Positions 26,501 through 42,026 are shown, counted from the stretch's first letter. The stretch: DNA of 64,000 nt from Allacma fusca (GCA_947179485.1 OX359245.1:51819067-51883066), one strand, 5' to 3'. A program made the numbers and translations. The notes: generated from the letters alone by a model not told the origin.

Positions 26501-29500
26501 GTAGTTCAATTTTAAGAAACTGGTATTTGGCAACTTGACGGAAAAGAGAAGGAGTCCATGGAACTATTGCATCACAAGCATCAATCCTGAATGATTTTCA
26601 AGTCACGGATAATCTCCATCAACTGGCATGGCTAAATTTTTGTCTTGACAAGCTCACTGAAGCTGTCCAAACTTTTAAAGAGACTTTGAATTTAAAATGC
26701 ATTGTTTACGGAATGGAGGACTACCTCACATTAAATACTTATAAAAGTTTAGGCCAGGTCTTTGAAAAACAAGAAAATACGGAGGATGCCTATTGTATTT
26801 ATAGGGATGCTCTGAGCATTGAGAAAACAATTGGAAGAGAAAACTTATTGTGACCACTCCGAATTCAATATGGCGCAGATTCATAATTTGGGGAATTTCT
26901 GGTATCATATTTTTATCATTTTCTTTTATTGCAATTACGATGATTCAGTAATTGTAAGTGGCTAATATGCACGTATCTAAATAGCAGTAGCAAATCGCAA
27001 TATGATTATCCTATATTGCGTTGTGGATAAAATAAAGATCAAGTTCATAAATCAAATGGTTGATATTTCACAAATCGTTTCTACTCAACATTTAAATGTA
27101 TTACAGAAAAGCAATGCACGTGATTTATGACATGCACATATTTATTGTTTTTCAGATTATTCTGTATTTGAATTTGTTTGTGTGTCAAAGCAAATCCTTC
27201 GCTTACCCCAAAACGTCGCGGACATCAGAGTTATAAAATTCTCAGTTTGTTGGAATAGCTTTGTGAAGCCGAAATACTTACAATGGAAGCCATTTATTTG
27301 ATAGTGATCTCAGGCACGTTAAGCCAGCACATGTTCCACATTGTTTCGTCTCGGACGGTTATCCGTTCATACCAAAAGTTTGCAGTTACAAGGGTTTTCA
27401 AATACCCTTTTTGCAGCTTGAGTTAACGATTTGGTACTGATAAAAGAACTAGGTTTGAAGTTAATCAGTTCTCCAAGTAGAAATGCTTCGACTTGGAGAA
27501 GTTATTTTTGCATCTAAACATGCAATCATTTCCTATTGTGTACAAGCTGATAAAGTGTCATAAGTGAGATAATTCTGATTAATAAATGACGCGTGCCTGC
27601 CCATTTATTCCGACGCCCTTTTATTTCAACAATACATCTCAATATTACAATAGAAATGTGTAATAATATTTGTGCACTTATTTTATTTGAGGAGCATATG
27701 TCAAAGTACGTTTGTTTACTCTTACATACGCTTACATATCATTGTCCCGGACTGAAGTTATTTATCAGCTCAAGGGTAGAAACTTTATAGTGGTAACGCC
27801 ATTGTAGTACATGTATTATAAATAGAACAAATAAGTGTATTAAACCAGGCTATATTCCTGGCATTACTATATATACATATACTTACATGACATCTGTAAG
27901 GTGTATTAATCCCATGAAATGTAGCGTGGTAAATGAATGATAGGATTAACGACTGAGTTGAATAGGAAAGTATTAGTATTTATTCAGAAGGCCGAATTGG
28001 TAGAGAAGTTGGAGAGAAGAGATAGGGAAGAAGTGTGTAGTGCGGAAGTCGGAGGAAGAGTCCCGAGGTGTGGGCAAGAGAGAGTTACTCTCTGTCCCTG
28101 TAAGGTAAGGGTTGGAAGAGCAGGCTTATTCCTGTAGAGATGGGAATGAGCTGCGGTCGGGCAAGACAGAATGTAAGGGCAATTAAACCTGTCAGCACGA
28201 ACATACATATATACTCAATGGATTGCAATGTAATGTATAGGTAGGTATCCGCACATAATTTAATAATGTGTTTAAAATTGTCAAGTTCGAGTCATGTTTA
28301 TGTTCAAATCGCTATTTGAACCGAACGCAGCTCTGATGTAGTTCTGTTGTTGCTCATTCGCAGAAACGAATAAAATCAGGTGATGGGTGACTGGATGGAC
28401 ATTACAAAAACGTTTTCAATGCGTCCTAAATAAATCTGTTAGAATAGCAGAAATTCCGAAGCAACATACACCGTTTGATGGGGCTAAAAGACGCGAAATC
28501 CTTTAAGACGGCGATCCATTATTGTGAAGACCTATATACTATCGTCGATGACGTCAAGGGAGCAAGCACAAAATTTGAACTGGTAGTTCAATTTTAAGAA
28601 ACTGGTATTTGGCAACTTGACGGAAAAGAGAAGGAGTCCATGGAACTATTGCATCACAAGCATCAATCCTGAATGATTTTCAAGTCACGGATAATCTCCA
28701 TCAACTGGCATGGCTAAATTTTTGTCTTGACAAGCTCACTGAAGCTGTCCAAACTTTTAAAGAGACTTTGAATTTAAAATGCATTGTTTACGGAATGGAG
28801 GACTACCTCACATTAAATACTTATAAAAGTTTAGGCCAGGTCTTTGAAAAACAAGAAAATACGGAGGATGCCTATTGTATTTATAGGGATGCTCTGAGCA
28901 TTGAGAAAACAATTGGAAGAGAAAACTTATTGTGACCACTCCGAATTCAATATGGCGCAGATTCATAATTTGGGGAATTTCTGGTATCATATTTTTATCA
29001 TTTTCTTTTATTGCAATTACGATGATTCAGTAATTGTAAGTGGCTAATATGCACGTATCTAAATAGCAGTAGCAAATCGCAATATGATTATCCTATATTG
29101 CGTTGTGGATAAAATAAAGATCAAGTTCATAAATCAAATGGTTGATATTTCACAAATCGTTTCTACTCAACATTTAAATGTATTACAGAAAAGCAATGCA
29201 CGTGATTTATGACATGCACATATTTATTGTTTTTCAGATTATTCTGTATTTGAATTTGTTTGTGTGTCAAAGCAAATCCTTCGCTTACCCCAAAACGTCG
29301 CGGACATCAGAGTTATAAAATTCTCAGTTTGTTGGAATAGCTTTGTGAAGCCGAAATACTTACAATGGAAGCCATTTATTTGATAGTGATCTCAGGCACG
29401 TTAAGCCAGCACATGTTCCACATTGTTTCGTCTCGGACGGTTATCCGTTCATACCAAAAGTTTGCAGTTACAAGGGTTTTCAAATACCCTTTTTGCAGCT

Positions 29501-32500
29501 TGAGTTAACGATTTGGTACTGATAAAAGAACTAGGTTTGAAGTTAATCAGTTCTCCAAGTAGAAATGCTTCGACTTGGAGAAGTTATTTTTGCATCTAAA
29601 CATGCAATCATTTCCTATTGTGTACAAGCTGATAAAGTGTCATAAGTGAGATAATTCTGATTAATAAATGACGCGTGCCTGCCCATTTATTCCGACGCCC
29701 TTTTATTTCAACAATACATCTCAATATTACAATAGAAATGTGTAATAATATTTGTGCACTTATTTTATTTGAGGAGCATATGTCAAAGTACGTTTTTTTA
29801 CTCTTACATACGCTTACATATCATTGTCCCGGACTGAAGTTATTTATCAGCTCAAGGGTAGAAACTTTATAGTGGTAACGCCATTGTAGTACATGTATTA
29901 TAAATAGAACAAATAAGTGTATTAAACCAGGCTATATTCCTGGCATTACTATATATACATATACTTACATGACATCTGTAAGGTGTATTAATCCCATGAA
30001 ATGTAGCGTGGTAAATGAATGATAGGATTAACGACTGAGTTGAATAGGAAAGTATTAGTATTTATTCAGAAGGCCGAATTGGTAGAGAAGTTGGAGAGAA
30101 GAGATAGGGAAGAAGTGTGTAGTGCGGAAGTCGGAGGAAGAGTCCCGAGGTGTGGGCAAGAGAGAGTTACTCTCTGTCCCTGTAAGGTAAGGGTTGGAAG
30201 AGCAGGCTTATTCCTGTAGAGATGGGAATGAGCTGCGGTCGGGCAAGACAGAATGTAAGGGCAATTAAACCTGTCAGCACGAACATACATATATACTCAA
30301 TGGATTGCAATGTAATGTATAGGTAGGTATCCGCACATAATTTAATAATGTGTTTAAAATTGTCAAGTTCGAGTCATGTTTATGTTCAAATCGCTATTTG
30401 AACCGAACGCAGCTCTGATGTAGTTCTGTTGTTGCTCATTCGCAGAAACGAATAAAATCAGGTGATGGGTGACTGGATGGACATTACAAAAACGTTTTCA
30501 ATGCGTCCTAAATAAATCTGTTAGAATAGCAGAAATTCCGAAGCAACATACACCGTTTGATGGGGCTAAAAGACGCGAAATCCTTTAAGACGGCGATCCA
30601 TTATTGTGAAGACCTATATACTATCGTCGATGACGTCAAGGGAGCAAGCACAAAATTTGAACTGGTAGTTCAATTTTAAGAAACTGGTATTTGGCAACTT
30701 GACGGAAAAGAGAAGGAGTCCATGGAACTATTGCATCACAAGCATCAATCCTGAATGATTTTCAAGTCACGGATAATCTCCATCAACTGGCATGGCTAAA
30801 TTTTTGTCTTGACAAGCTCACTGAAGCTGTCCAAACTTTTAAAGAGACTTTGAATTTAAAATGCATTGTTTACGGAATGGAGGACTACCTCACATTAAAT
30901 ACTTATAAAAGTTTAGGCCAGGTCTTTGAAAAACAAGAAAATACGGAGGATGCCTATTGTATTTATAGGGATGCTCTGAGCATTGAGAAAACAATTGGAA
31001 GAGAAAACTTATTGTGACCACTCCGAATTCAATATGGCGCAGATTCATAATTTGGGGAATTTCTGGTATCATATTTTTATCATTTTCTTTTATTGCAATT
31101 ACGATGATTCAGTAATTGTAAGTGGCTAATATGCACGTATCTAAATAGCAGTAGCAAATCGCAATATGATTATCCTATATTGCGTTGTGGATAAAATAAA
31201 GATCAAGTTCATAAATCAAATGGTTGATATTTCACAAATCGTTTCTACTCAACATTTAAATATATTACAGAAAAGCAATGCACGTGATTTATGACATGCA
31301 CATATTTATTGTTTTTCAGATTATTCTGTATTTGAATTTGTTTGTGTGTCAAAGCAAATCCTTCGCTTACCCCAAAACGTCGCGGACATCAGAGTTATAA
31401 AATTCTCAGTTTGTTGGAATAGCTTTGTGAAGCCGAAATACTTACAATGGGAGCCATTTATTTGATAGTGATCTCAGGCACGTTAAGCCAGCACATGTTC
31501 CACATTGTTTCGTCTCGGACGGTTATCCGTTCATACCAAAAGTTTGCAGTTACAAGGGTTTTCAAATACCCTTTTTGCAGCTTGAGTTAACGATTTGGTA
31601 CTGATAAAAGAACTAGGTTTGAAGTTAATCAGTTCTCCAAGTAGAAATGCTTCGACTTGGAGAAGTTATTTTTGCATCTAAACATGCAATCATTTCCTAT
31701 TGTGTACAAGCTGATAAAGTGTCATAAGTGAGATAATTCTGATTAATAAATGACGCGTGCCTGCCCATTTATTCCGACGCCCTTTTATTTCAACAATACA
31801 TCTCAATATTACAATAGAAATGTGTAATAATATTTGTGCACTTATTTTATTTGAGGAGCATATGTCAAAGTACGTTTTTTTACTCTTACATACGCTTACA
31901 TATCATTGTCCCGGACTGAAGTTATTTATCAGCTCAAGGGTAGAAACTTTATAGTGGTAACGCCATTGTAGTACATGTATTATAAATAGAACAAATAAGT
32001 GTATTAAACCAGGCTATATTCCTGGCATTACTATATATACATATACTTACATGACATCTGTAAGGTGTATTAATCCCATGAAATGTAGCGTGGTAAATGA
32101 ATGATAGGATTAACGACTGAGTTGAATAGGAAAGTATTAGTATTTATTCAGAAGGCCGAATTGGTAGAGAAGTTGGAGAGAAGAGATAGGGAAGAAGTGT
32201 GTAGTGCGGAAGTCGGAGGAAGAGTCCCGAGGTGTGGGCAAGAGAGAGTTACTCTCTGTCCCTGTAAGGTAAGGGTTGGAAGAGCAGGCTTATTCCTGTA
32301 GAGATGGGAATGAGCTGCGGTCGGGCAAGACAGAATGTAAGGGCAATTAAACCTGTCAGCACGAACATACATATATACTCAATGGATTGCAATGTAATGT
32401 ATAGGTAGGTATCCGCACATAATTTAATAATGTGTTTAAAATTGTCAAGTTCGAGTCATGTTTATGTTCAAATCGCTATTTGAACCGAACGCAGCTCTGA

Positions 32501-35500
32501 TGTAGTTCTGTTGTTGCTCATTCGCAGAAACGAATAAAATCAGGTGATGGGTGACTGGATGGACATTACAAAAACGTTTTCAATGCGTCCTAAATAAATC
32601 TGTTAGAATAGCAGAAATTCCGAAGCAACATACACCGTTTGATGGGGCTAAAAGACGCGAAATCCTTTAAGACGGCGATCCATTATTGTGAAGACCTATA
32701 TACTATCGTCGATGACGTCAAGGGAGCAAGCACAAAATTTGAACTGGTAGTTCAATTTTAAGAAACTGGTATTTGGCAACTTGACGGAAAAGAGAAGGAG
32801 TCCATGGAACTATTGCATCACAAGCATCAATCCTGAATGATTTTCAAGTCACGGATAATCTCCATCAACTGGCATGGCTAAATTTTTGTCTTGACAAGCT
32901 CACTGAAGCTGTCCAAACTTTTAAAGAGACTTTGAATTTAAAATGCATTGTTTACGGAATGGAGGACTACCTCACATTAAATACTTATAAAAGTTTAGGC
33001 CAGGTCTTTGAAAAACAAGAAAATACGGAGGATGCCTATTGTATTTATAGGGATGCTCTGAGCATTGAGAAAACAATTGGAAGAGAAAACTTATTGTGAC
33101 CACTCCGAATTCAATATGGCGCAGATTCATAATTTGGGGAATTTCTGGTATCATATTTTTATCATTTTCTTTTATTGCAATTACGATGATTCAGTAATTG
33201 TAAGTGGCTAATATGCACGTATCTAAATAGCAGTAGCAAATCGCAATATGATTATCCTATATTGCGTTGTGGATAAAATAAAGATCAAGTTCATAAATCA
33301 AATGGTTGATATTTCACAAATCGTTTCTACTCAACATTTAAATGTATTACAGAAAAGCAATGCACGTGATTTATGACATGCACATATTTATTGTTTTTCA
33401 GATTATTCTGTATTTGAATTTGTTTGTGTGTCAAAGCAAATCCTTCGCTTACCCCAAAACGTCGCGGACATCAGAGTTATAAAATTCTCAGTTTGTTGGA
33501 ATAGCTTTGTGAAGCCGAAATACTTACAATGGAAGCCATTTATTTGATAGTGATCTCAGGCACGTTAAGCCAGCACATGTTCCACATTGTTTCGTCTCGG
33601 ACGGTTATCCGTTCATACCAAAAGTTTGCAGTTACAAGGGTTTTCAAATACCCTTTTTGCAGCTTGAGTTAACGATTTGGTACTGATAAAAGAACTAGGT
33701 TTGAAGTTAATCAGTTCTCCAAGTAGAAATGCTTCGACTTGGAGAAGTTATTTTTGCATCTAAACATGCAATCATTTCCTATTGTGTACAAGCTGATAAA
33801 GTGTCATAAGTGAGATAATTCTGATTAATAAATGACGCGTGCCTGCCCATTTATTCCGACGCCCTTTTATTTCAACAATACATCTCAATATTACAATAGA
33901 AATGTGTAATAATATTTGTGCACTTATTTTATTTGAGGAGCATATGTCAAAGTACGTTTTTTTACTCTTACATACGCTTACATATCATTGTCCCGGACTG
34001 AAGTTATTTATCAGCTCAAGGGTAGAAACTTTATAGTGGTAACGCCATTGTAGTACATGTATTATAAATAGAACAAATAAGTGTATTAAACCAGGCTATA
34101 TTCCTGGCATTACTATATATACATATACTTACATGACATCTGTAAGGTGTATTAATCCCATGAAATGTAGCGTGGTAAATGAATGATAGGATTAACGACT
34201 GAGTTGAATAGGAAAGTATTAGTATTTATTCAGAAGGCCGAATTGGTAGAGAAGTTGGAGAGAAGAGATAGGGAAGAAGTGTGTAGTGCGGAAGTCGGAG
34301 GAAGAGTCCCGAGGTGTGGGCAAGAGAGAGTTACTCTCTGTCCCTGTAAGGTAAGGGTTGGAAGAGCAGGCTTATTCCTGTAGAGATGGGAATGAGCTGC
34401 GGTCGGGCAAGACAGAATGTAAGGGCAATTAAACCTGTCAGCACGAACATACATATATACTCAATGGATTGCAATGTAATGTATAGGTAGGTATCCGCAC
34501 ATAATTTAATAATGTGTTTAAAATTGTCAAGTTCGAGTCATGTTTATGTTCAAATCGCTATTTGAACCGAACGCAGCTCTGATGTAGTTCTGTTGTTGCT
34601 CATTCGCAGAAACGAATAAAATCAGGTGATGGGTGACTGGATGGACATTACAAAAACGTTTTCAATGCGTCCTAAATAAATCTGTTAGAATAGCAGAAAT
34701 TCCGAAGCAACATACACCGTTTGATGGGGCTAAAAGACGCGAAATCCTTTAAGACGGCGATCCATTATTGTGAAGACCTATATACTATCGTCGATGACGT
34801 CAAGGGAGCAAGCACAAAATTTGAACTGGTAGTTCAATTTTAAGAAACTGGTATTTGGCAACTTGACGGAAAAGAGAAGGAGTCCATGGAACTATTGCAT
34901 CACAAGCATCAATCCTGAATGATTTTCAAGTCACGGATAATCTCCATCAACTGGCATGGCTAAATTTTTGTCTTGACAAGCTCACTGAAGCTGTCCAAAC
35001 TTTTAAAGAGACTTTGAATTTAAAATGCATTGTTTACGGAATGGAGGACTACCTCACATTAAATACTTATAAAAGTTTAGGCCAGGTCTTTGAAAAACAA
35101 GAAAATACGGAGGATGCCTATTGTATTTATAGGGATGCTCTGAGCATTGAGAAAACAATTGGAAGAGAAAACTTATTGTGACCACTCCGAATTCAATATG
35201 GCGCAGATTCATAATTTGGGGAATTTCTGGTATCATATTTTTATCATTTTCTTTTATTGCAATTACGATGATTCAGTAATTGTAAGTGGCTAATATGCAC
35301 GTATCTAAATAGCAGTAGCAAATCGCAATATGATTATCCTATATTGCGTTGTGGATAAAATAAAGATCAAGTTCATAAATCAAATGGTTGATATTTCACA
35401 AATCGTTTCTACTCAACATTTAAATGTATTACAGAAAAGCAATGCACGTGATTTATGACATGCACATATTTATTGTTTTTCAGATTATTCTGTATTTGAA

Positions 35501-38500
35501 TTTGTTTGTGTGTCAAAGCAAATCCTTCGCTTACCCCAAAACGTCGCGGACATCAGAGTTATAAAATTCTCAGTTTGTTGGAATAGCTTTGTGAAGCCGA
35601 AATACTTACAATGGAAGCCATTTATTTGATAGTGATCTCAGGCACGTTAAGCCAGCACATGTTCCACATTGTTTCGTCTCGGACGGTTATCCGTTCATAC
35701 CAAAAGTTTGCAGTTACAAGGGTTTTCAAATACCCTTTTTGCAGCTTGAGTTAACGATTTGGTACTGATAAAAGAACTAGGTTTGAAGTTAATCAGTTCT
35801 CCAAGTAGAAATGCTTCGACTTGGAGAAGTTATTTTTGCATCTAAACATGCAATCATTTCCTATTGTGTACAAGCTGATAAAGTGTCATAAGTGAGATAA
35901 TTCTGATTAATAAATGACGCGTGCCTGCCCATTTATTCCGACGCCCTTTTATTTCAACAATACATCTCAATATTACAATAGAAATGTGTAATAATATTTG
36001 TGCACTTATTTTATTTGAGGAGCATATGTCAAAGTACGTTTTTTTACTCTTACATACGCTTACATATCATTGTCCCGGACTGAAGTTATTTATCAGCTCA
36101 AGGGTAGAAACTTTATAGTGGTAACGCCATTGTAGTACATGTATTATAAATAGAACAAATAAGTGTATTAAACCAGGCTATATTCCTGGCATTACTATAT
36201 ATACATATACTTACATGACATCTGTAAGGTGTATTAATCCCATGAAATGTAGCGTGGTAAATGAATGATAGGATTAACGACTGAGTTGAATAGGAAAGTA
36301 TTAGTATTTATTCAGAAGGCCGAATTGGTAGAGAAGTTGGAGAGAAGAGATAGGGAAGAAGTGTGTAGTGCGGAAGTCGGAGGAAGAGTCCCGAGGTGTG
36401 GGCAAGAGAGAGTTACTCTCTGTCCCTGTAAGGTAAGGGTTGGAAGAGCAGGCTTATTCCTGTAGAGATGGGAATGAGCTGCGGTCGGGCAAGACAGAAT
36501 GTAAGGGCAATTAAACCTGTCAGCACGAACATACATATATACTCAATGGATTGCAATGTAATGTATAGGTAGGTATCCGCACATAATTTAATAATGTGTT
36601 TAAAATTGTCAAGTTCGAGTCATGTTTATGTTCAAATCGCTATTTGAACCGAACGCAGCTCTGATGTAGTTCTGTTGTTGCTCATTCGCAGAAACGAATA
36701 AAATCAGGTGATGGGTGACTGGATGGACATTACAAAAACGTTTTCAATGCGTCCTAAATAAATCTGTTAGAATAGCAGAAATTCCGAAGCAACATACACC
36801 GTTTGATGGGGCTAAAAGACGCGAAATCCTTTAAGACGGCGATCCATTATTGTGAAGACCTATATACTATCGTCGATGACGTCAAGGGAGCAAGCACAAA
36901 ATTTGAACTGGTAGTTCAATTTTAAGAAACTGGTATTTGGCAACTTGACGGAAAAGAGAAGGAGTCCATGGAACTATTGCATCACAAGCATCAATCCTGA
37001 ATGATTTTCAAGTCACGGATAATCTCCATCAACTGGCATGGCTAAATTTTTGTCTTGACAAGCTCACTGAAGCTGTCCAAACTTTTAAAGAGACTTTGAA
37101 TTTAAAATGCATTGTTTACGGAATGGAGGACTACCTCACATTAAATACTTATAAAAGTTTAGGCCAGGTCTTTGAAAAACAAGAAAATACGGAGGATGCC
37201 TATTGTATTTATAGGGATGCTCTGAGCATTGAGAAAACAATTGGAAGAGAAAACTTATTGTGACCACTCCGAATTCAATATGGCGCAGATTCATAATTTG
37301 GGGAATTTCTGGTATCATATTTTTATCATTTTCTTTTATTGCAATTACGATGATTCAGTAATTGTAAGTGGCTAATATGCACGTATCTAAATAGCAGTAG
37401 CAAATCGCAATATGATTATCCTATATTGCGTTGTGGATAAAATAAAGATCAAGTTCATAAATCAAATGGTTGATATTTCACAAATCGTTTCTACTCAACA
37501 TTTAAATATATTACAGAAAAGCAATGCACGTGATTTATGACATGCACATATTTATTGTTTTTCAGATTATTCTGTATTTGAATTTGTTTGTGTGTCAAAG
37601 CAAATCCTTCGCTTACCCCAAAACGTCGCGGACATCAGAGTTATAAAATTCTCAGTTTGTTGGAATAGCTTTGTGAAGCCGAAATACTTACAATGGGAGC
37701 CATTTATTTGATAGTGATCTCAGGCACGTTAAGCCAGCACATGTTCCACATTGTTTCGTCTCGGACGGTTATCCGTTCATACCAAAAGTTTGCAGTTACA
37801 AGGGTTTTCAAATACCCTTTTTGCAGCTTGAGTTAACGATTTGGTACTGATAAAAGAACTAGGTTTGAAGTTAATCAGTTCTCCAAGTAGAAATGCTTCG
37901 ACTTGGAGAAGTTATTTTTGCATCTAAACATGCAATCATTTCCTATTGTGTACAAGCTGATAAAGTGTCATAAGTGAGATAATTCTGATTAATAAATGAC
38001 GCGTGCCTGCCCATTTATTCCGACGCCCTTTTATTTCAACAATACATCTCAATATTACAATAGAAATGTGTAATAATATTTGTGCACTTATTTTATTTGA
38101 GGAGCATATGTCAAAGTACGTTTTTTTACTCTTACATACGCTTACATATCATTGTCCCGGACTGAAGTTATTTATCAGCTCAAGGGTAGAAACTTTATAG
38201 TGGTAACGCCATTGTAGTACATGTATTATAAATAGAACAAATAAGTGTATTAAACCAGGCTATATTCCTGGCATTACTATATATACATATACTTACATGA
38301 CATCTGTAAGGTGTATTAATCCCATGAAATGTAGCGTGGTAAATGAATGATAGGATTAACGACTGAGTTGAATAGGAAAGTATTAGTATTTATTCAGAAG
38401 GCCGAATTGGTAGAGAAGTTGGAGAGAAGAGATAGGGAAGAAGTGTGTAGTGCGGAAGTCGGAGGAAGAGTCCCGAGGTGTGGGCAAGAGAGAGTTACTC

Positions 38501-41500
38501 TCTGTCCCTGTAAGGTAAGGGTTGGAAGAGCAGGCTTATTCCTGTAGAGATGGGAATGAGCTGCGGTCGGGCAAGACAGAATGTAAGGGCAATTAAACCT
38601 GTCAGCACGAACATACATATATACTCAATGGATTGCAATGTAATGTATAGGTAGGTATCCGCACATAATTTAATAATGTGTTTAAAATTGTCAAGTTCGA
38701 GTCATGTTTATGTTCAAATCGCTATTTGAACCGAACGCAGCTCTGATGTAGTTCTGTTGTTGCTCATTCGCAGAAACGAATAAAATCAGGTGATGGGTGA
38801 CTGGATGGACATTACAAAAACGTTTTCAATGCGTCCTAAATAAATCTGTTAGAATAGCAGAAATTCCGAAGCAACATACACCGTTTGATGGGGCTAAAAG
38901 ACGCGAAATCCTTTAAGACGGCGATCCATTATTGTGAAGACCTATATACTATCGTCGATGACGTCAAGGGAGCAAGCACAAAATTTGAACTGGTAGTTCA
39001 ATTTTAAGAAACTGGTATTTGGCAACTTGACGGAAAAGAGAAGGAGTCCATGGAACTATTGCATCACAAGCATCAATCCTGAATGATTTTCAAGTCACGG
39101 ATAATCTCTATCAACTGGCATGGCTAAATTTTTGTCTTGACAAGCTCACTGAAGCTGTCCAAACTTTTAAAGAGACTTTGAATTTAAAATGCATTGTTTA
39201 CGGAATGGAGGACTACCTCACATTAAATACTTATAAAAGTTTAGGCCAGGTCTTTGAAAAACAAGAAAATACGGAGGATGCCTATTGTATTTATAGGGAT
39301 GCTCTGAGCATTGAGAAAACAATTGGAAGAGAAAACTTATTGTGACCACTCCGAATTCAATATGGCGCAGATTCATAATTTGGGGAATTTCTGGTATCAT
39401 ATTTTTATCATTTTCTTTTATTGCAATTACGATGATTCAGTAATTGTAAGTGGCTAATATGCACGTATCTAAATAGCAGTAGCAAATCGCAATATGATTA
39501 TCCTATATTGCGTTGTGGATAAAATAAAGACCAAGTTCATAAATCAAATGGTTGATATTTCACAAATCGTTTCTACTCAACATTTAAATGTATTACAGAA
39601 AAGCAATGCACGTGATTTATGACACGCACATATTTATTGTTTTTCAGATTATTCTGTATTTGAATTTGTTTGTGTGTCAAAGCAAATCTTTCGCTTACCC
39701 CAAAACGTCGCGGACATCAGAGTTATAAAATTCTCAGTTTGTTGGAATAGCTTTGTGAAGCCGAAATACTTACAATGGAAGCCATTTATTTGATAGTGAT
39801 CTCAGGCACGTTAAGCCAGCACATGTTCCACATTGTTTCGTCTCGGACGGTTATCCGTTCATACCAAAAGTTTGCAGTTACAAGGGTTTTCAAATACCCT
39901 TTTTGCAGCTTGAGTTAACGATTTGGTACTGATAAAAGAACTAGGTTTGAAGTTAATCAGTTCTCCAAGTAGAAATGCTTCGACTTGGAGAAGTTATTTT
40001 TGCATCTAAACATGCAATCATTTCCTATTGTGTACAAGCTGATAAAGTGTCATAAGTGAGATAATTCTGATTAATAAATGACGCGTGCCTGCCCATTTAT
40101 TCCGACGCCCTTTTATTTCAACAATACATCTCAATATTACAATAGAAATGTGTAATAATATTTGTGCACTTATTTTATTTGAGGAGCATATGTCAAAGTA
40201 CGTTGTTTTACTCTTACATACGCTTACATATCATTGTCCCGGACTGAAGTTATTTATCAGCTCAAGGGTAGAAACTTTATAGTGGTAACGCCATTGTAGT
40301 ACATGTATTATAAATAGAACAAATAAGTGTATTAAACCAGGCTATATTCCTGGCATTACTATATATACATATACTTACATGACATCTGTAAGGTGTATTA
40401 ATCCCATGAAATGTAGCGTGGTAAATGAATGATAGGATTAACGACTGAGTTGAATAGGAAAGTATTAGTATTTATTCAGAAGGCCGAATTGGTAGAGAAG
40501 TTGGAGAGAAGAGATAGGGAAGAAGTGTGTAGTGCGGAAGTCGGAGGAAGAGTCCCGAGGTGTGGGCAAGAGAGAGTTACTCTCTGTCCCTGTAAGGTAA
40601 GGGTTGGAAGAGCAGGCTTATTCCTGTAGAGATGGGAATGAGCTGCGGTCGGGCAAGACAGAATGTAAGGGCAATTAAACCTGTCAGCACGAACATACAT
40701 ATATACTCAATGGATTGCAATGTAATGTATAGGTAGGTATCCGCACATAATTTAATAATGTGTTTAAAATTGTCAAGTTCGAGTCATGTTTATGTTCAAA
40801 TCGCTATTTGAACCGAACGCAGCTCTGATGTAGTTCTGTTGTTGCTCATTCGCAGAAACGAATAAAATCAGGTGATGGGTGACTGGATGGACATTACAAA
40901 AACGTTTTCAATGCGTCCTAAATAAATCTGTTAGAATAGCAGAAATTCCGAAGCAACATACACCGTTTGATGGGGCTAAAAGACGCGAAATCCTTTAAGA
41001 CGGCGATCCATTATTGTGAAGACCTATATACTATCGTCGATGACGTCAAGGGAGCAAGCACAAAATTTGAACTGGTAGTTCAATTTTAAGAAACTGGTAT
41101 TTGGCAACTTGACGGAAAAGAGAAGGAGTCCATGGAACTATTGCATCACAAGCATCAATCCTGAATGATTTTCAAGTCACGGATAATCTCCATCAACTGG
41201 CATGGCTAAATTTTTGTCTTGACAAGCTCACTGAAGCTGTCCAAACTTTTAAAGAGACTTTGAATTTAAAATGCATTGTTTACGGAATGGAGGACTACCT
41301 CACATTAAATACTTATAAAAGTTTAGGCCAGGTCTTTGAAAAACAAGAAAATACGGAGGATGCCTATTGTATTTATAGGGATGCTCTGAGCATTGAGAAA
41401 ACAATTGGAAGAGAAAACTTATTGTGACCACTCCGAATTCAATATGGCGCAGATTCATAATTTGGGGAATTTCTGGTATCATATTTTTATCATTTTCTTT

Positions 41501-41771
41501 TATTGCAATTACGATGATTCAGTAATTGTAAGTGGCTAATATGCACGTATCTAAATAGCAGTAGCAAATCGCAATATGATTATCCTATATTGCGTTGTGG
41601 ATAAAATAAAGACCAAGTTCATAAATCAAATGGTTGATATTTCACAAATCGTTTCTACTCAACATTTAAATGTATTACAGAAAAGCAATGCACGTGATTT
41701 ATGACACGCACATATTTATTGTTTTTCAGATTATTCTGTATTTGAATTTGTTTGTGTGTCAAAGCAAATCC

Positions 41772-42026
41772 TTTGCGTAACGTTTAGGCCACGTTCTGAT
41801 AGAATAAGGGAATACGGAGGAGGCGTATTGAATTGACAAAGATACTGAGAGCATTAAGGAAACAATTTTAAGAAAACAATTGACCTTATCGCGAGGCAGA
41901 ATGGTCACTCAGAAGTTAACAATGGGGAATAATAATCAATCATACTTTTAATAATCAGTCACTGAATTATATATTAATCAATTTTCATGGTTATCGCTCG
42001 TTGAATCATGGCCTCGATAATGAAAC

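Larger units (their letters stand above)
1..41771 (+). repeat. Tandem array of 20 full 2,082-bp units plus a partial unit
   Basis: The same block recurs head to tail. Units start at 1, 2083, 4165, 6247, 8317, 10399, 12481, 14551, 16633, 18715, 20797, 22879, 24961, 27043, 29125, 31207, 33289, 35371, 37453, 39535 and 41617; the last is partial and ends near 41771. The unit length is 2,082 bp except for units 4 and 7, which are 2,070 bp because of separate 12-bp deletions. Between units I see only scattered single-base differences, so amplification or homogenisation is recent. Within a unit, in order, there is a leader-type exon, an intron-like region with a probable solo LTR, a decayed TPR coding tail and an AATAAA signal. 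The window opens inside the array or at its left edge, so total copy number is unknown. It is too long and gene-like for a classical satellite. Read as amplified pieces of an NLR-like gene, it is non-coding or pseudogenic. Confidence 0.97.

Noticed and set aside
1-41771. CRISPR-like or classical satellite array
   Set aside because: A 2-kb period without short repeats and unique spacers is not CRISPR, and the gene-like unit content argues against a simple centromeric satellite.
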